The notes: a model not told the origin generated them from the sequence alone. A stretch of DNA of 64,000 nt from Pigmentiphaga litoralis (GCF_013408655.1 NZ_JACCBP010000004.1:1-64000), one strand, 5' to 3'; positions 45,336 to 54,760 are shown, counted from the first letter of the stretch. Translations and numbers: made by a program.

Positions 45336-46804
45336 GGCAGTTTTCCTTCGATCACGTCGGCGGACGGCCGCGCGCTGACAGGGGCGCCTTCCGGCCGCGT
45401 CAGGATCGCGGTGGTGTAGGTCTCGGTATTGCGCGGCTTGGGCGTGGGCATCTTCTGGACGGCCTTGACCGATACGCCCCAGCCGGCGGCGTCCTGCACC
45501 AGGGCCCCGTCACGCATCACGAAGCGGCCGCGCACCAGCGTGTGGATCGGGTAGCCCTTGACGACGCGGCCGTTCCACGGCGAGATCTTGCTCACGCTTT
45601 GCAGCTTGCCCTGGTTGACCACGCCCTGCTTGTCCATGTCGACGATGGCGATGTCGGCGTGCGAGCCCGCGGCGATCACACCCTTGACGCCATACAGGCC
45701 CCAGGCCTTGGCAGGGTTGACCGAGCTCCAGCGCACGTAGTCCATCAGCGTGGCGCGATCCTTGTTGATCTCGGTCAGCATCAGGGGCATTTGCGTTTCG
45801 ACACCTGGGAAGCCGCAATCGCAATCCCAGATGCTTTCGCGGGTTTTTTCTTCGGGCGTGTGCGGCGCGTGGTCGGTCGCGATCATGTCGATGGTGCCAT
45901 CCATCAGCGCATCCCATAGCGGTTGGTTATGGCGTGCTTCGCGGATTGGCGGGTTCAGGCGCAGGATGCCGCCCAGGCGAGACATCTCGTTCACGTTCAT
46001 CAGCATGTATTGCGGGCAGGTCTCTGCCGTGACGTCCACACCGCGGCGCTTCGCCTCGCGCAGCAGGTACAGCGAGTCGGCCGAGCTGTGATGCGCGATG
46101 TGCACGCGGGCGCCGGTCCATTCGGCCAGCGTGACCACGCGGCCGATGGCTTCGATCTCGGCCACGGCCGGGCGCGCGGCCAGATGCGCGAAGGGGTCGT
46201 TGCGGCCGGCGGCCTGCAGCTTGGCCTGGCGGCGGGCCATGATGGACGAATTTTCGGCGTGCACGACGGTACGAATACCGAGCGGCGCCAGTTTTTCAAA
46301 GCCTTCGAGCAGGCAGCCGTCGGTGGGCGCGGGCAGGTTGCCGAAGGTGTTGCCCACAAAGGCCTTGAAGCTGGTGACACCCGCGTCCAGCAGTTCTTCC
46401 AGGCGGTCCACGGTGTCGTCACCGAACAGGCCGTGAATGCCGAAGTCCACATACGACGATTCCGCCGCCTTCTGCTTGATGCGCAGGGCTTCGACCGTGC
46501 CGGTGGCGGGGTTGGTATTGGGCATTTCGAACACGGTGGTCACGCCGCCGCAAGCCGCCGCGGCCGAACCGGTCTTCCAGGTTTCCTTGTTGGGATAGCC
46601 GGGATCGCGGAAGTGCACGTGGCTGTCGATGGCGCCGGGCAACAGGTACAGGCCGTCAGCGCGGATGTCTTCGCGGGCCGAGGGCATCAGGTCGTCATGA
46701 CCCACCGCGACGATGATGCCGTTATCAATGGCGACAGACGCCTCGATGATGTGATCGGGCGACACCACCTTGCCGCCGCGGATAACCAGGTCTACCTGAC
46801 TCAT
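45332..46804 (-). CDS. Cyclic amidohydrolase (dihydroorotase/allantoinase/hydantoinase-like)
   Basis: A 490-residue binuclear-metal hydrolase. The site is complete: DSHVHFRDPG (HxH, near 58), the carboxylated Lys in SFKAFVG (near 148), His in VVHAEN, His in IAHHSS and Asp in ATDHAPH (near 312). These enzymes open cyclic amides such as dihydroorotate, allantoin and hydantoins. Length and the DCDCGFPGVETQMPL block resemble allantoinase more than PyrC. AAGGA precedes the ATG. Being in an importer operon, it is likely catabolic. The real substrate is open. Confidence 0.87.
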   Translation of the reverse strand: MSQVDLVIRGGKVVSPDHIIEASVAIDNGIIVAVGHDDLMPSAREDIRADGLYLLPGAIDSHVHFRDPGYPNKETWKTGSAAAACGGVTTVFEMPNTNPATGTVEALRIKQKAAESSYVDFGIHGLFGDDTVDRLEELLDAGVTSFKAFVGNTFGNLPAPTDGCLLEGFEKLAPLGIRTVVHAENSSIMARRQAKLQAAGRNDPFAHLAARPAVAEIEAIGRVVTLAEWTGARVHIAHHSSADSLYLLREAKRRGVDVTAETCPQYMLMNVNEMSRLGGILRLNPPIREARHNQPLWDALMDGTIDMIATDHAPHTPEEKTRESIWDCDCGFPGVETQMPLMLTEINKDRATLMDYVRWSSVNPAKAWGLYGVKGVIAAGSHADIAIVDMDKQGVVNQGKLQSVSKISPWNGRVVKGYPIHTLVRGRFVMRDGALVQDAAGWGVSVKAVQKMPTPKPRNTETYTTAILTRPEGAPVSARPSADVIEGKLP

Positions 46805-46863
46805 GACTTCGTTCCTTGCTCAAATGCCCTGCGGATTGCCGTACCGGGTACTGAAGAAAATGC

Positions 46864-47655
46864 TTAGAGAGATGCCCATCCGCCGTCGACCGGCAGATCC
46901 GCGCCCGTGATCTGGCGCGACGCATCGCTGGCCAGGAACAGGCAGGCATTGGCGACGTCGTCGTCGACCGTCACGCGGCGCAGCGCGTAGTCCATCGCGT
47001 GTTTGGTCATGGCTTCTTCCAGCGTGATGTTCAGGCGCTTGGCCATATCGGCGCACACCTTTTCGCGGAACCGGGGGCCATCGACCATGCCCGGGGCGAC
47101 ATTGTTGACGTTGATGTTGTGCGGACCGGCTTCCAGCGCGAAGCTTTTGGTGATGCCGCGCAGGCCCCACTTGGATGCCGAATACGCCATGCGGCCGGCG
47201 CGGCCACGCATGCCGAAGGTGCCGCCCACGTTCACGATCTTGCCGTAGCGGCGCGCGATCATGCCGGGCAGCACGGCGTGCATGGTGTTGAAGCAGCCGG
47301 ACATGTTCAGGCGGACGATTTCGTCGAATTCCGCGGCGGTGGTTTCCCAGCCCGTCTTGCCGATCGGGCCCGATCCGCCGGCCACATTCACCAGCACGTC
47401 GACGCGGCCGAACGCTTCTTCGGCGGCGCGGCCCAGCGCTTCGGTCTGCGTGTCGTCGGTCAGGTCGCACGGAACGACCAGCACCTTGACGCCCAGGTCG
47501 CGCGCTTCGGCGGCCACGGGTTCGATCGCGGCCACGTCACGGCCGGTCAGCACCAGCGCGCAGCCTTCCTTGGCGAACGCCAGGGTGATCGCGCGGCCCA
47601 TGCCCTTGGCCGGACCGGTAATGACCACCACCTTGTCTTTCAACTGCAAATCCAT
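46864..47655 (-). CDS. Short-chain dehydrogenase/reductase (FabG-like)
   Basis: A 263-residue SDR. The cofactor loop TGPAKGMGRAI, NVAGGSG in place of NNAG, the catalytic YSASKWG and the C-terminal ITGADLPVDGGWASL are present. Acidic residue at the end of beta-2 is not obvious (TGRD), and cofactor choice is open. In the operon it lies between the second binding protein and the cyclic amidohydrolase. By analogy with RutE or serine-semialdehyde steps it could reduce or oxidise a ring-opened product, but this is inference. Confidence 0.87.
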   Translation of the reverse strand: MDLQLKDKVVVITGPAKGMGRAITLAFAKEGCALVLTGRDVAAIEPVAAEARDLGVKVLVVPCDLTDDTQTEALGRAAEEAFGRVDVLVNVAGGSGPIGKTGWETTAAEFDEIVRLNMSGCFNTMHAVLPGMIARRYGKIVNVGGTFGMRGRAGRMAYSASKWGLRGITKSFALEAGPHNINVNNVAPGMVDGPRFREKVCADMAKRLNITLEEAMTKHAMDYALRRVTVDDDVANACLFLASDASRQITGADLPVDGGWASL

Positions 47656-47729
47656 AATCTTTCTCGCGTGTTGCGTGATGAGTCGGCGCCCGCGCCTTGC
47701 GCAATCAGGCGCCGATCGGGGTCAGGGCG

Positions 47730-48773
47730 TCAGAGCTTGGACGGACGGTCCGCGCGGGCCGGCAGGAAGCTGCTGTCGAACACGTCGCCAGTCGATGGCG
47801 TCGTCGTCAATTGGTTGGCTTTGACCACCAGATCGATCGACTTCTTCAGGCGCGCTTCATCGACGGCGCCCAGGCCGATTTTGGCGACTTCCGGATGGCT
47901 CATGTCGCGCTTGATCGTGGCCAGCAGCTTTTCCTTTTCCAGTTCGGGCTTGAGCAGCGGTTCGCGCTTGAGCACGGCGGCCAGGCCCTCGTCGGGGTTC
48001 GCCACCACTTCCTTGATCGCCTTGTTCAAGGCGCGCAGGAAGCCCTTCACGGCTTCGGGGTTCTCTTTGGTGAACTTGCGCGAGAACATGATGGTGTTGG
48101 AGTACAGGTCCAGGCCGTAGTCGGCATAGCGGATGAAGCGCAGGTCTTTTTCCGGATCCATGCCGCTGGCCTTGGCCGCGAAATACACCGTGTTGATGTA
48201 GCCGAACACGCCGTCCACCTGGTCGCGGATCAACATCTGTTCGCGCAGGTTGGGCGCCATGTTGCTGATCTTGACCTTGCTCAGGTCAAAGCCTGCGGAA
48301 CCCGCCAGGGTCGGGAAGAGCTTGAGCGCGCCGTCATTGGCCGGGCCGCCCAGCGTCTTGCCTTCGAAATCCTTGGGCGTCTTGATCGGGCTGTTGGCCT
48401 TGACGACCACCGTGAACGGGGCCGAGTTGTACAGCGTGTAGACGCCCACGGGCGCATCGGCCGGGCGCTTGGCCGCAAAGTCGATCAGCGCATTCATGTC
48501 GCCAAAGGCCGCGGTGTAGGTACCGGCCGCCACCTTGGGCACGCCAGCGGCCGAGCCTTCGCCCTGGTCGATTTCAACGTCCAGGCCTTCCGCCTTGAAG
48601 TAACCCTTGTCCTGCGCCAGAAAGAACCAGGCTTGCGGGCCCTCGTATTTCCAGTTCAAGGTCAGCTTGATCTTGGTCTGCGCGCTGGCTGCGGTTGGCA
48701 GCACGGCGAAGGTCAGGCCCAGGGCCGTGGTAACGGCGGCCGACACGGCAAACTTCTTGAAACTCGCAATCAT
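47730..48773 (-). CDS. ABC transporter substrate-binding protein (NMT1/SsuA-ThiY type), second copy
   Basis: A 347-residue periplasmic protein with a signal peptide (lysine pair, hydrophobic core, ASAQ near residue 32). LTLNWKYEGPQAWFFLAQDKGYF and GEGSAAGVPKVAAGTY match the paralogue at 41432 position by position in many places. AGGAG precedes the ATG. It is the second gene of the operon, separated from the single permease and ATPase genes by two enzyme genes. Two receptors for one translocator would broaden the range of ligands taken up. Confidence 0.88.
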   Translation of the reverse strand: MIASFKKFAVSAAVTTALGLTFAVLPTAASAQTKIKLTLNWKYEGPQAWFFLAQDKGYFKAEGLDVEIDQGEGSAAGVPKVAAGTYTAAFGDMNALIDFAAKRPADAPVGVYTLYNSAPFTVVVKANSPIKTPKDFEGKTLGGPANDGALKLFPTLAGSAGFDLSKVKISNMAPNLREQMLIRDQVDGVFGYINTVYFAAKASGMDPEKDLRFIRYADYGLDLYSNTIMFSRKFTKENPEAVKGFLRALNKAIKEVVANPDEGLAAVLKREPLLKPELEKEKLLATIKRDMSHPEVAKIGLGAVDEARLKKSIDLVVKANQLTTTPSTGDVFDSSFLPARADRPSKL

Positions 48774-48867
48774 GAAATGCTCCTGAGGGGTGGCGGAGGA
48801 CACGCGGGGTAATGCGGAAAAAGCGGGGATCGGTGTTGCGTGATGCGATGCGTTGACGGCTGCCGGC

Positions 48868-49653
48868 TCAGGCCTGCTCGCGCAGTGCGCCGGTCAGTGC
48901 GGTCGACGTCGCCACGAAGCCATGCAGCTGGCGCACGATGAAATGAATGGCCTGGGTCACGTACTCGGGCGACGCGGTGCTGCACGCGTCGCTCAGCAAA
49001 ATGTTGTCGTAGCCAATGAAGGCGGCGTCCTGCAGGGTCGAGAACACGCAGCGGTCGGTGTTCACGCCGGCGTACAGCAAGGTGGTGATGCCCTGCTGGC
49101 GCAGCAGGCTGTCCAGCTCGTTGTCCCAGAAGCCGCTCAGGCGATGCTTGTGGACAGTGATGTCGCCGGCGGCCACCGGCAGTTCTTCCACCACCTGCGC
49201 GCCCCAGCTGCCCTGCACCACGCTTGGGCCATGGTCCAGCGGCGACGTCTCGGCATAACCCACGCCGTCAGCCGTGCGCTTGCCCTTGAACAGCACCGTG
49301 GGCGGCAGGTTCAGGCGGTCGGCGCGAATGCCCCAGTTCACCCACACCACCCGGCCCGCCGCGGCGCGCCAGGCGTCCAGCAAGGCGGCGATGGCGGGAA
49401 TCGGACGGCGCATGGGCGACACGTCGATGCCCTTCTGGCCGAACCAGCCGTCGGGGTGGCAGAAGTCGTTCTGCATGTCGATGATGATCAGCGCCGTGGC
49501 CGCCACGTCGATTTCGATCGGGTGGTCATCCGCGGCGAATTGCACCGGACGCGGCACATGCGGCGGCCGCACCAGGCTGAGGGCGTCGCCACGGCGCGTC
49601 CAGACGTTGCCGGCGGCGGGGCCAAAAGTGGTGTCGGAAGTCGGAAATGTCAT
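48868..49653 (-). CDS. Isochorismatase-family cysteine hydrolase (RutB/N-carbamoylsarcosine amidase-like)
   Basis: A 261-residue amidase of the isochorismatase fold. The catalytic triad is visible: Asp in LIIIDMQNDF (near 55), Lys in ITVHKHRLSGF (near 165) and Cys in AGVNTDRCVFST (near 200). Related enzymes cleave ureidoacrylate (RutB), N-carbamoylsarcosine, nicotinamide and biuret. It is the first gene of the ten-gene operon, so it is likely central to the pathway. A longer frame to 49767 is in the control region and is not preferred; the ATG at 49653 begins MTFPTS. Confidence 0.85.
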   Translation of the reverse strand: MTFPTSDTTFGPAAGNVWTRRGDALSLVRPPHVPRPVQFAADDHPIEIDVAATALIIIDMQNDFCHPDGWFGQKGIDVSPMRRPIPAIAALLDAWRAAAGRVVWVNWGIRADRLNLPPTVLFKGKRTADGVGYAETSPLDHGPSVVQGSWGAQVVEELPVAAGDITVHKHRLSGFWDNELDSLLRQQGITTLLYAGVNTDRCVFSTLQDAAFIGYDNILLSDACSTASPEYVTQAIHFIVRQLHGFVATSTALTGALREQA

Positions 49654-49809
49654 GGACAGGGCGGGATCGGGAAATCGTGGGTGGAAGCGGAGGCGCGGGC
49701 AAGCAAGCCATGCTTGATTCGGTCCAGGAGGTGGACTGCTGGCGCGGCAGGCACCGATACCGGGCATGCAGCGTCCCTGGCTCTACCTAATGCAATGCCC
49801 GTACCCGTT

Positions 49810-49869
49810 TTGCCGTTTGACCGCTTCAATTGATTGCCGTTTTAGCGTTACTCTGTTGCCGATACGGCA
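49810..49869. promoter_or_regulatory. TTGCCG half-site array, probable LysR operator
   Basis: TTGCCG occurs three times at 49810, 49834 and 49856 (24 and 22 bases apart, about two helical turns). The last forms the perfect dyad TGCCG-ATA-CGGCA (49857-49869). The array lies in the 476-base divergent spacer (49654-50129) between the operon and the lysR gene. Apart from it I see no strong promoter in the spacer. Confidence 0.5.
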
Positions 49870-50129
49870 TCGGTTGACGGATAGCACGGTAAACAGGGCG
49901 TCTTGCGGTGGGCGGTGCTGGCATACAGATTGGCTGGGCGGGCACCGGCGGATGCTAGCCCGCAGGATCACGCGGCGCGTTATGTCAGGTCTGCGAGATG
50001 GCGGGACGGCTGTCGGGTGCTAACGCACCAGATCGGTGCACCATTGTGGGGCGGCGACGTCTCCAACACCCTGTTCTTGCCCGGTCAGTTCACCGGCCAG
50101 GACGGCCCTGATACAAGGACACCCTTCCA

Positions 50130-51113
50130 ATGAACCATCTGCGCTTTCTGCGTTATGTCGACGAAGTGGCCCGCGTGGGGTCGATCCGGCAAGCGGCCGA
50201 GCGGCTGCATGTGGCGCCGTCGGCCGTCATCCGGCGGATCCAGGACCTGGAGGACGAACTGGGCACGGCGATTTTTGAACGCCTGCCCCGCGGCATGCGG
50301 CTGACCACCGCGGGCGAGCTGTTCGTCGACTACATCCGCAGCCGCAACGCCGAGCTGGACGGCGTGCGGTCGCAGATCGAAGAACTGAAGGGGCTGCGGC
50401 GCGGCAATGTGCGGCTGGTCATCAGCCAGGCACTGGCGCCCGCCTACCTGCCGCAGGCCGTGGCCACGTTTCGCAAGACGCATCCGCTGGTCGCCTTCGA
50501 GGTCGATGTGGGCGACCACGTCCACGCGCTGACGTCGCTGCGCAATTTCGATACGGACCTGGGACTGGTGTTCAACCTGCCGCCCGACGCGGACGTGGAA
50601 ACCATTGCGCAGTTCGATCAGAAGCTGGTGGCCGTGATGCACCGCGACCACCCGCTGGCGGGACAGGAAACGGTAAGGCTGCGCGATTGCACGGACTATC
50701 CGGTGGTGTTGCCCGACCGGGACATTGCCGGCCGGCAGATGCTGGAACGCTTCATGATGCGGTCATCAATTTCGCTGCGGCCGCTGATCGAAAGCAATTC
50801 GTTCGAGTTCCTGCGCGGCTGCCTGTATTACGACAACGCCATCTCGTTCCAGATCGACATTGGCGCCGTGACGGATGGCGGTGCGGTGGTGGTCAAGGAC
50901 ATTGCGGACCGGAATTTTCCGCGTGGAAAACTGGTGCTGGCCAGCCTGCGCAACCGCCAGCTGCCGACCATTGCGCACGCGTTTGCGGAACACATCCGGC
51001 AGACGCTACATGGACGTCAGGATGGCAACGGAAGCGAGATGGAAAGCCCTGTCGGACTAGAATCCGACCGCGATGACGGCGACGGGTCGCAGGATCGCAG
51101 CGAGGCGGCTTGA
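50130..51113 (+). CDS. LysR-family transcriptional regulator
   Basis: A 327-residue regulator with an N-terminal HTH (about 3-62: LRFLRYVDEVARVGSIRQAAERLHVAPSAVIRRIQDLE) and a periplasmic-binding-type effector domain (about 90-295). It diverges from the ten-gene operon, the standard arrangement for a LysR regulator of a catabolic unit, and probably activates it when bound to a substrate or intermediate. AAGGA lies about 10 bases before the ATG. The C-terminal 25 residues are acidic and unconserved. Confidence 0.9.
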   Translation: MNHLRFLRYVDEVARVGSIRQAAERLHVAPSAVIRRIQDLEDELGTAIFERLPRGMRLTTAGELFVDYIRSRNAELDGVRSQIEELKGLRRGNVRLVISQALAPAYLPQAVATFRKTHPLVAFEVDVGDHVHALTSLRNFDTDLGLVFNLPPDADVETIAQFDQKLVAVMHRDHPLAGQETVRLRDCTDYPVVLPDRDIAGRQMLERFMMRSSISLRPLIESNSFEFLRGCLYYDNAISFQIDIGAVTDGGAVVVKDIADRNFPRGKLVLASLRNRQLPTIAHAFAEHIRQTLHGRQDGNGSEMESPVGLESDRDDGDGSQDRSEAA

Positions 51114-51224
51114 GCAGGCCGGTGATCAGCGACTGGCCGCACTGCCTGGCGCAGTCACCCTCCGGCCGTAGTCCGATGATCTGACCGCCCGTCCAGGCTG
51201 TCAGCATTTGCGCCCAGCCCCGGC

Positions 51225-52394
51225 TCAGTCGTCGCCCACCTCGAACAGCTTGCGGTGTTCCCGGATCGCATACCGATCCGTCATGCCCGCGATGTAGTCG
51301 GCGATCGCGCGCGCCTTGCCCTTCTCGACCCGTTCCTGGTATTGCGTCGGCAGCATGCGCGGTTCGTCAAAGAAGGCGGTGAACAGGTCCCGCACGATGC
51401 GTTTGGCCTTGCTGGTCGTGCGCCGCACCTTGTAGTGCATGTACAGCTGTTCGCGCAGGAATACCTTGAGCTCGTCCGCCTCGGTCCGCACGTCGGGGCT
51501 GAAGCCGACCAGCGACGGCGACTGGCGCACGTCGTCGATCGTTTGCGGCGCCACGTCGGCAATTCGCGCGGCGCTGGTCTGCGTCAGGTCGATGATCAGC
51601 GTGTTGATCATGCGGCGCACGGTCTCGGTGATCATGCGGCGTTCGGCCAGGCCGGTGTAGCGGGCCTCGACCATGGCGCGGTGGCGCGCAAAGATCCGCA
51701 CCGACTGCAGCTGATCGAGCGTGATCAATCCGGAGCGCAAGCCATCGTCGATGTCGTGGTTGTTGTAGGCGACTTCATCGGCCAGGTTGGTCAGCTGCGC
51801 TTCCAGCGACGGCTGGGTGCGCGCCAGGAAACGTTCGCCTACATCGCCCAGGCGCCTGGCGCGCTCCAATGAACAATGCTTCAGGATGCCTTCGCGCGTT
51901 TCGAACACCAGGTTCAGGCCGTCGAAGTCGCCGTAGCGTTCTTCCAGTTCGTCCACCACGCGCAGGCTTTGCAGGTTGTGTTCGAAGCCGCCAGCTTCGG
52001 GCGCAAATTCGCGCATGCAGGCGTTCAGCACGTCCTGCCCTGCATGGCCGAAGGGGGTGTGGCCCAGGTCGTGCGCCAGCGAAATGGCTTCGACCAGGTC
52101 TTCGTTCAGGCGCAGGTTGCGGGCGATGGACCGGGCGATCTGCGCGACTTCCAGGCTGTGCGTGAGCCGGGTGCGGAACAGGTCGCCCTCATGATTCACG
52201 AAAACCTGGGTCTTGTATTCAAGCCGGCGAAACGCGTTGGAATGGATGATGCGGTCGCGGTCGCGCTGGAATTCGGTGCGCCCTTCGGCTGGCGTTTCGG
52301 CATACCGGCGGCCGCGGGACTGCTCGGGATGCGCGGCGTAGGGCGCAAGCATCGTGGGGGTGGACAGCGCGGGATTCGGCGGAGTGGCAGACAT
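51225..52394 (-). CDS. dgt: Deoxyguanosinetriphosphate triphosphohydrolase-like protein
   Basis: A 389-residue HD-domain phosphohydrolase that releases triphosphate from dGTP or related dNTPs. Motifs: [10 protein letters not shown], the HD metal site built from [15 protein letters not shown] and [13 protein letters not shown], and [13 protein letters not shown]. In betaproteobacteria dgt typically follows aroB, as here, with the 14-bp repeat region between. Start is MSATPP at 52394, the ATG nearest the conserved part with support from the family length. A convergent lysR gene ends 111 bases away. Confidence 0.9.
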   Translation of the reverse strand: MSATPPNPALSTPTMLAPYAAHPEQSRGRRYAETPAEGRTEFQRDRDRIIHSNAFRRLEYKTQVFVNHEGDLFRTRLTHSLEVAQIARSIARNLRLNEDLVEAISLAHDLGHTPFGHAGQDVLNACMREFAPEAGGFEHNLQSLRVVDELEERYGDFDGLNLVFETREGILKHCSLERARRLGDVGERFLARTQPSLEAQLTNLADEVAYNNHDIDDGLRSGLITLDQLQSVRIFARHRAMVEARYTGLAERRMITETVRRMINTLIIDLTQTSAARIADVAPQTIDDVRQSPSLVGFSPDVRTEADELKVFLREQLYMHYKVRRTTSKAKRIVRDLFTAFFDEPRMLPTQYQERVEKGKARAIADYIAGMTDRYAIREHRKLFEVGDD

Positions 52395-52477
52395 GGTGTC
52401 CTCGGGGGCCTGCGATGCCCCCCAGGCGTGATGCAAGGCCGTCAGGGGGCGGGAATGCTGCTAAGGATGTACGGCGC

Positions 52478-52547
52478 AGTTGCTGCAATACAGTTGCTGC
52501 AATACGGATGCTGCAAAACAGGTGCTTCCGTACAGATGATGCCGAAT
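52478..52547. repeat. 14-bp tandem repeat array A (AGTTGCTGCAATAC)
   Basis: Five consecutive 14-base units: the first two identical, the others diverging (GGATGCTGCAAAAC and later). It lies in the 324-base gap between dgt and aroB, upstream of the dgt start. No coding potential is evident; 14-base units would shift frame. Confidence 0.85.
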
Positions 52548-52585
52548 GCGCAAGATACAAGCCGGGGTGCTGGAGGCGTGACGTA

Positions 52586-52668
52586 GAGGTGGTAGCGCAG
52601 AGGTGGTGATGCAGAAGTGGTGGCGCAGAAGCGGTGACGCAGAGGCGTGGCGCAAACCTGGTGGCGCA
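52586..52668. repeat. 14-bp tandem repeat array B (GAGGTGGTGxxGCA)
   Basis: Six units of 14 bases (one of 13) with the pattern GARGYGGTGRYGCA, followed by a truncated one. It has no resemblance to array A 40 bases away. It runs up to about 50 bases before the aroB stop codon (aroB is on the minus strand). Confidence 0.85.
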
Positions 52669-52718
52669 GAAGCCATGCCCAGGCTGGCGGCCAACAAGCG
52701 CCGGCCCCGCAGCCCCGC

Positions 52719-53828
52719 CTATGCGACCACGGTCGCTTGTGCCCCCGCCGTTTTCGCCACCGTCAATTCCAGCGCCTGGCGGACCTGGTCTTCGGGCGCA
52801 GGGGTGCGCACCGCTTCGCCCATGCGCGGCAGCAGCACGAAGCGGATCTGGCCGGCTTCGGTCTTTTTGTCGCCCTGCATGTAGTCCAGCCACCGCGCGG
52901 TGCCCAGGTCGGGCCCGTAGATCGGGCAGCCGATGGCCTGCACCAGGGCGCGGATACGGTCGGCCTCGCGTTGCGGCAGGCCCGTGGCGGTGACCGACAA
53001 TTCGGCGGCCTGCACCATGCCGCAGCCGACGGCTTCGCCGTGCAGCCAGGTGCCGAAGCCCAGGCCGGCCTCGATCGCGTGCGCAAAGGTGTGGCCGAAA
53101 TTCAGGATGGCGCGCAGGCCGGTTTCGCGTTCGTCCTGCGACACCACAAAGGCTTTCAGTTCGCAGGACCGTGCAATGGCGTGCGCCACGGCAGCCGGTT
53201 CCAGCGCACGCAGGGCCACCACGTTGTCTTCGCACCAGGCAAAGAAGTCGGCATCGAGGATCGCGCCGTATTTGATGACTTCGGCCAGGCCAGCCGACAC
53301 TTCACGCGGCGCCAGCGTATTGAGCACGTCGGTGTCGATCTCGACCGCCAGCGGCTGGTAGAAGGCGCCGATCATGTTCTTGCCGATCGGGTGGTTCACC
53401 GCCGTCTTGCCGCCGACCGACGAGTCGACCTGCGACAGCAGCGTGGTAGGTACCTGGATGAAGCGGATGCCGCGCATGTACACGGCCGCCGCGAAGCCAG
53501 CAATGTCGCCGATCACACCGCCGCCCAGGGCCACGATCACCGCACGGCGGTCGCAATGCTGCGCCAGCATGCCGTCGAAGATCAGGTTCAGGGTCTGCCA
53601 ATCCTTGTAGGCTTCACCGTCGGGCAATTCGATGCGCAACACCTTCTTGCCGGACTTGGCGAGCGCGGCTTCGGCCCGGTCGGCATACAGCGCGGCCACG
53701 GTCGGGTTGGTGACCAGGACCAGGGTGGTGGCGTCGGCCGGCACGGCGTCGGCAAGGTGGTCAAGACGGCCGGGAGCGATGCGGATCGGATAGCGTCCGC
53801 CCGGCGTATCGACACGGACTTCTTTCAT
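52719..53828 (-). CDS. aroB: 3-dehydroquinate synthase AroB
   Basis: A 369-residue NAD- and metal-dependent enzyme closing DAHP to 3-dehydroquinate in the shikimate pathway. Signatures: [53 protein letters not shown] and the metal His in [11 protein letters not shown] and [11 protein letters not shown]. The ATG at 53828 has GGAG 5 bases upstream and overlaps the aroK stop as ATGA; a GTG two codons earlier is less likely. It forms the aroK-aroB operon. Confidence 0.96.
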   Translation of the reverse strand: MKEVRVDTPGGRYPIRIAPGRLDHLADAVPADATTLVLVTNPTVAALYADRAEAALAKSGKKVLRIELPDGEAYKDWQTLNLIFDGMLAQHCDRRAVIVALGGGVIGDIAGFAAAVYMRGIRFIQVPTTLLSQVDSSVGGKTAVNHPIGKNMIGAFYQPLAVEIDTDVLNTLAPREVSAGLAEVIKYGAILDADFFAWCEDNVVALRALEPAAVAHAIARSCELKAFVVSQDERETGLRAILNFGHTFAHAIEAGLGFGTWLHGEAVGCGMVQAAELSVTATGLPQREADRIRALVQAIGCPIYGPDLGTARWLDYMQGDKKTEAGQIRFVLLPRMGEAVRTPAPEDQVRQALELTVAKTAGAQATVVA

Positions 53829-54445
53829 AAACACTCCAGGGGCGGCAAGTCGGAAACCGGCGTAATCGGCTTGTCGCAGCTTAGCAGCAAGGGCAGGATG
53901 CGGTGGACCAGGCGGGTCACGGACATCCTACCGGTATCTACGACCAGGTCGGCGATCTCTTCATACAGCGGTTCGCGCGCGACCAGCAGTTCGGTGATCT
54001 TTGCCAGGGGGTCGGCGGTGCGCAGCAGCGGACGGTTGCGGTCGTAGCGGGTGCGCTGGTACAGCTCTTCGGCGCGGGCCCGCAGGTACAGCACGCGGCC
54101 GCGTTCGGCCAGGATGCGGCGGTTGGGTTCGGCCATGACCACGCCGCCCCCGGTCGCCAGCACCACGCCCGACTTGCGGCTGTATTCGTCCAGCACATGC
54201 GCTTCGCGGGCGCGAAAGCCGGCTTCGCCTTCCAGTTCGAATATGGTGGGGATACGTACGCCGCAGCGGGTTTCGATCACCTGATCGATGTCGACGAATT
54301 CCCGGCCCATGGCGCGGGCCAGGCCGCGGCCGATCGTGGTCTTGCCGGCGCCCATCATCCCGACCAGGAACAGCGGCGGGATGAAGACGTCGGCGTCGAC
54401 ACGGACGATCTCGACGGAACAGGAAGCAAACGTAGCGGCAATCAC
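53825..54445 (-). CDS. aroK: Shikimate kinase AroK
   Basis: A 206-residue kinase phosphorylating shikimate to shikimate 3-phosphate. The P-loop GMMGAGKTT (near residue 29), the shikimate-binding DxD region [16 protein letters not shown] and the LATGGGVV loop are present. The start codon given is GTG with no clear ribosome site; the N-terminus is about 20 residues longer than in E. coli AroK, so the true start may be further in. It diverges from mrcA and is coupled to aroB by a four-base overlap. Confidence 0.93.
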   Translation of the reverse strand: MIAATFASCSVEIVRVDADVFIPPLFLVGMMGAGKTTIGRGLARAMGREFVDIDQVIETRCGVRIPTIFELEGEAGFRAREAHVLDEYSRKSGVVLATGGGVVMAEPNRRILAERGRVLYLRARAEELYQRTRYDRNRPLLRTADPLAKITELLVAREPLYEEIADLVVDTGRMSVTRLVHRILPLLLSCDKPITPVSDLPPLECL

Positions 54446-54548
54446 GGCAAGGGCGGCTCGGACGCCGTCGGGTTGGATACGGCCCCATTATCCCGCAAGG
54501 ACGACCGTCGCGGCAAAATCCGGGGGCAATCCCCTAGGTAATGGGCCC

Positions 54549-54578
54549 GATCGCAGCCTGATCGCGGCTGATCGCGCG
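54549..54578. repeat. 10-11-bp tandem repeat (GATCGCxGCT)
   Basis: Three tandem copies (GATCGCAGCCT, GATCGCGGCT, GATCGCGCGC) in the 315-base divergent spacer between aroK and mrcA. Nothing else recognisable is in the spacer except the -10 listed at 54722. Confidence 0.65.
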
Positions 54579-54721
54579 CCCCTCTCCGCCTTGTCGCGAG
54601 TCCAATCCACGCCCGCCGCGGGTTCGGCATGCGCCCGGCATTGACCATCCGTCATGTGCACCTTGTTACAGGAACACGGCTTGCGCCGGATGGTCTATCC
54701 GCCTTCGCCGCGCTATGTTCC

Positions 54722-54727
54722 TATAAT
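54722..54727 (+). promoter_or_regulatory. Candidate -10 of the mrcA promoter
   Basis: A perfect TATAAT 33 bases before the mrcA ATG. No consensus -35 is at the right distance, so this is tentative. Confidence 0.35.
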
Positions 54728-54760
54728 GGGTTGGTCTTTGCCCCTCAAGTTGTCCCCCTC

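Noticed and set aside
52461..52697. A 78-codon minus-strand frame in the dgt-aroB spacer
   Set aside because: It is built from 14-base repeats, which change frame every unit, and has no family match.
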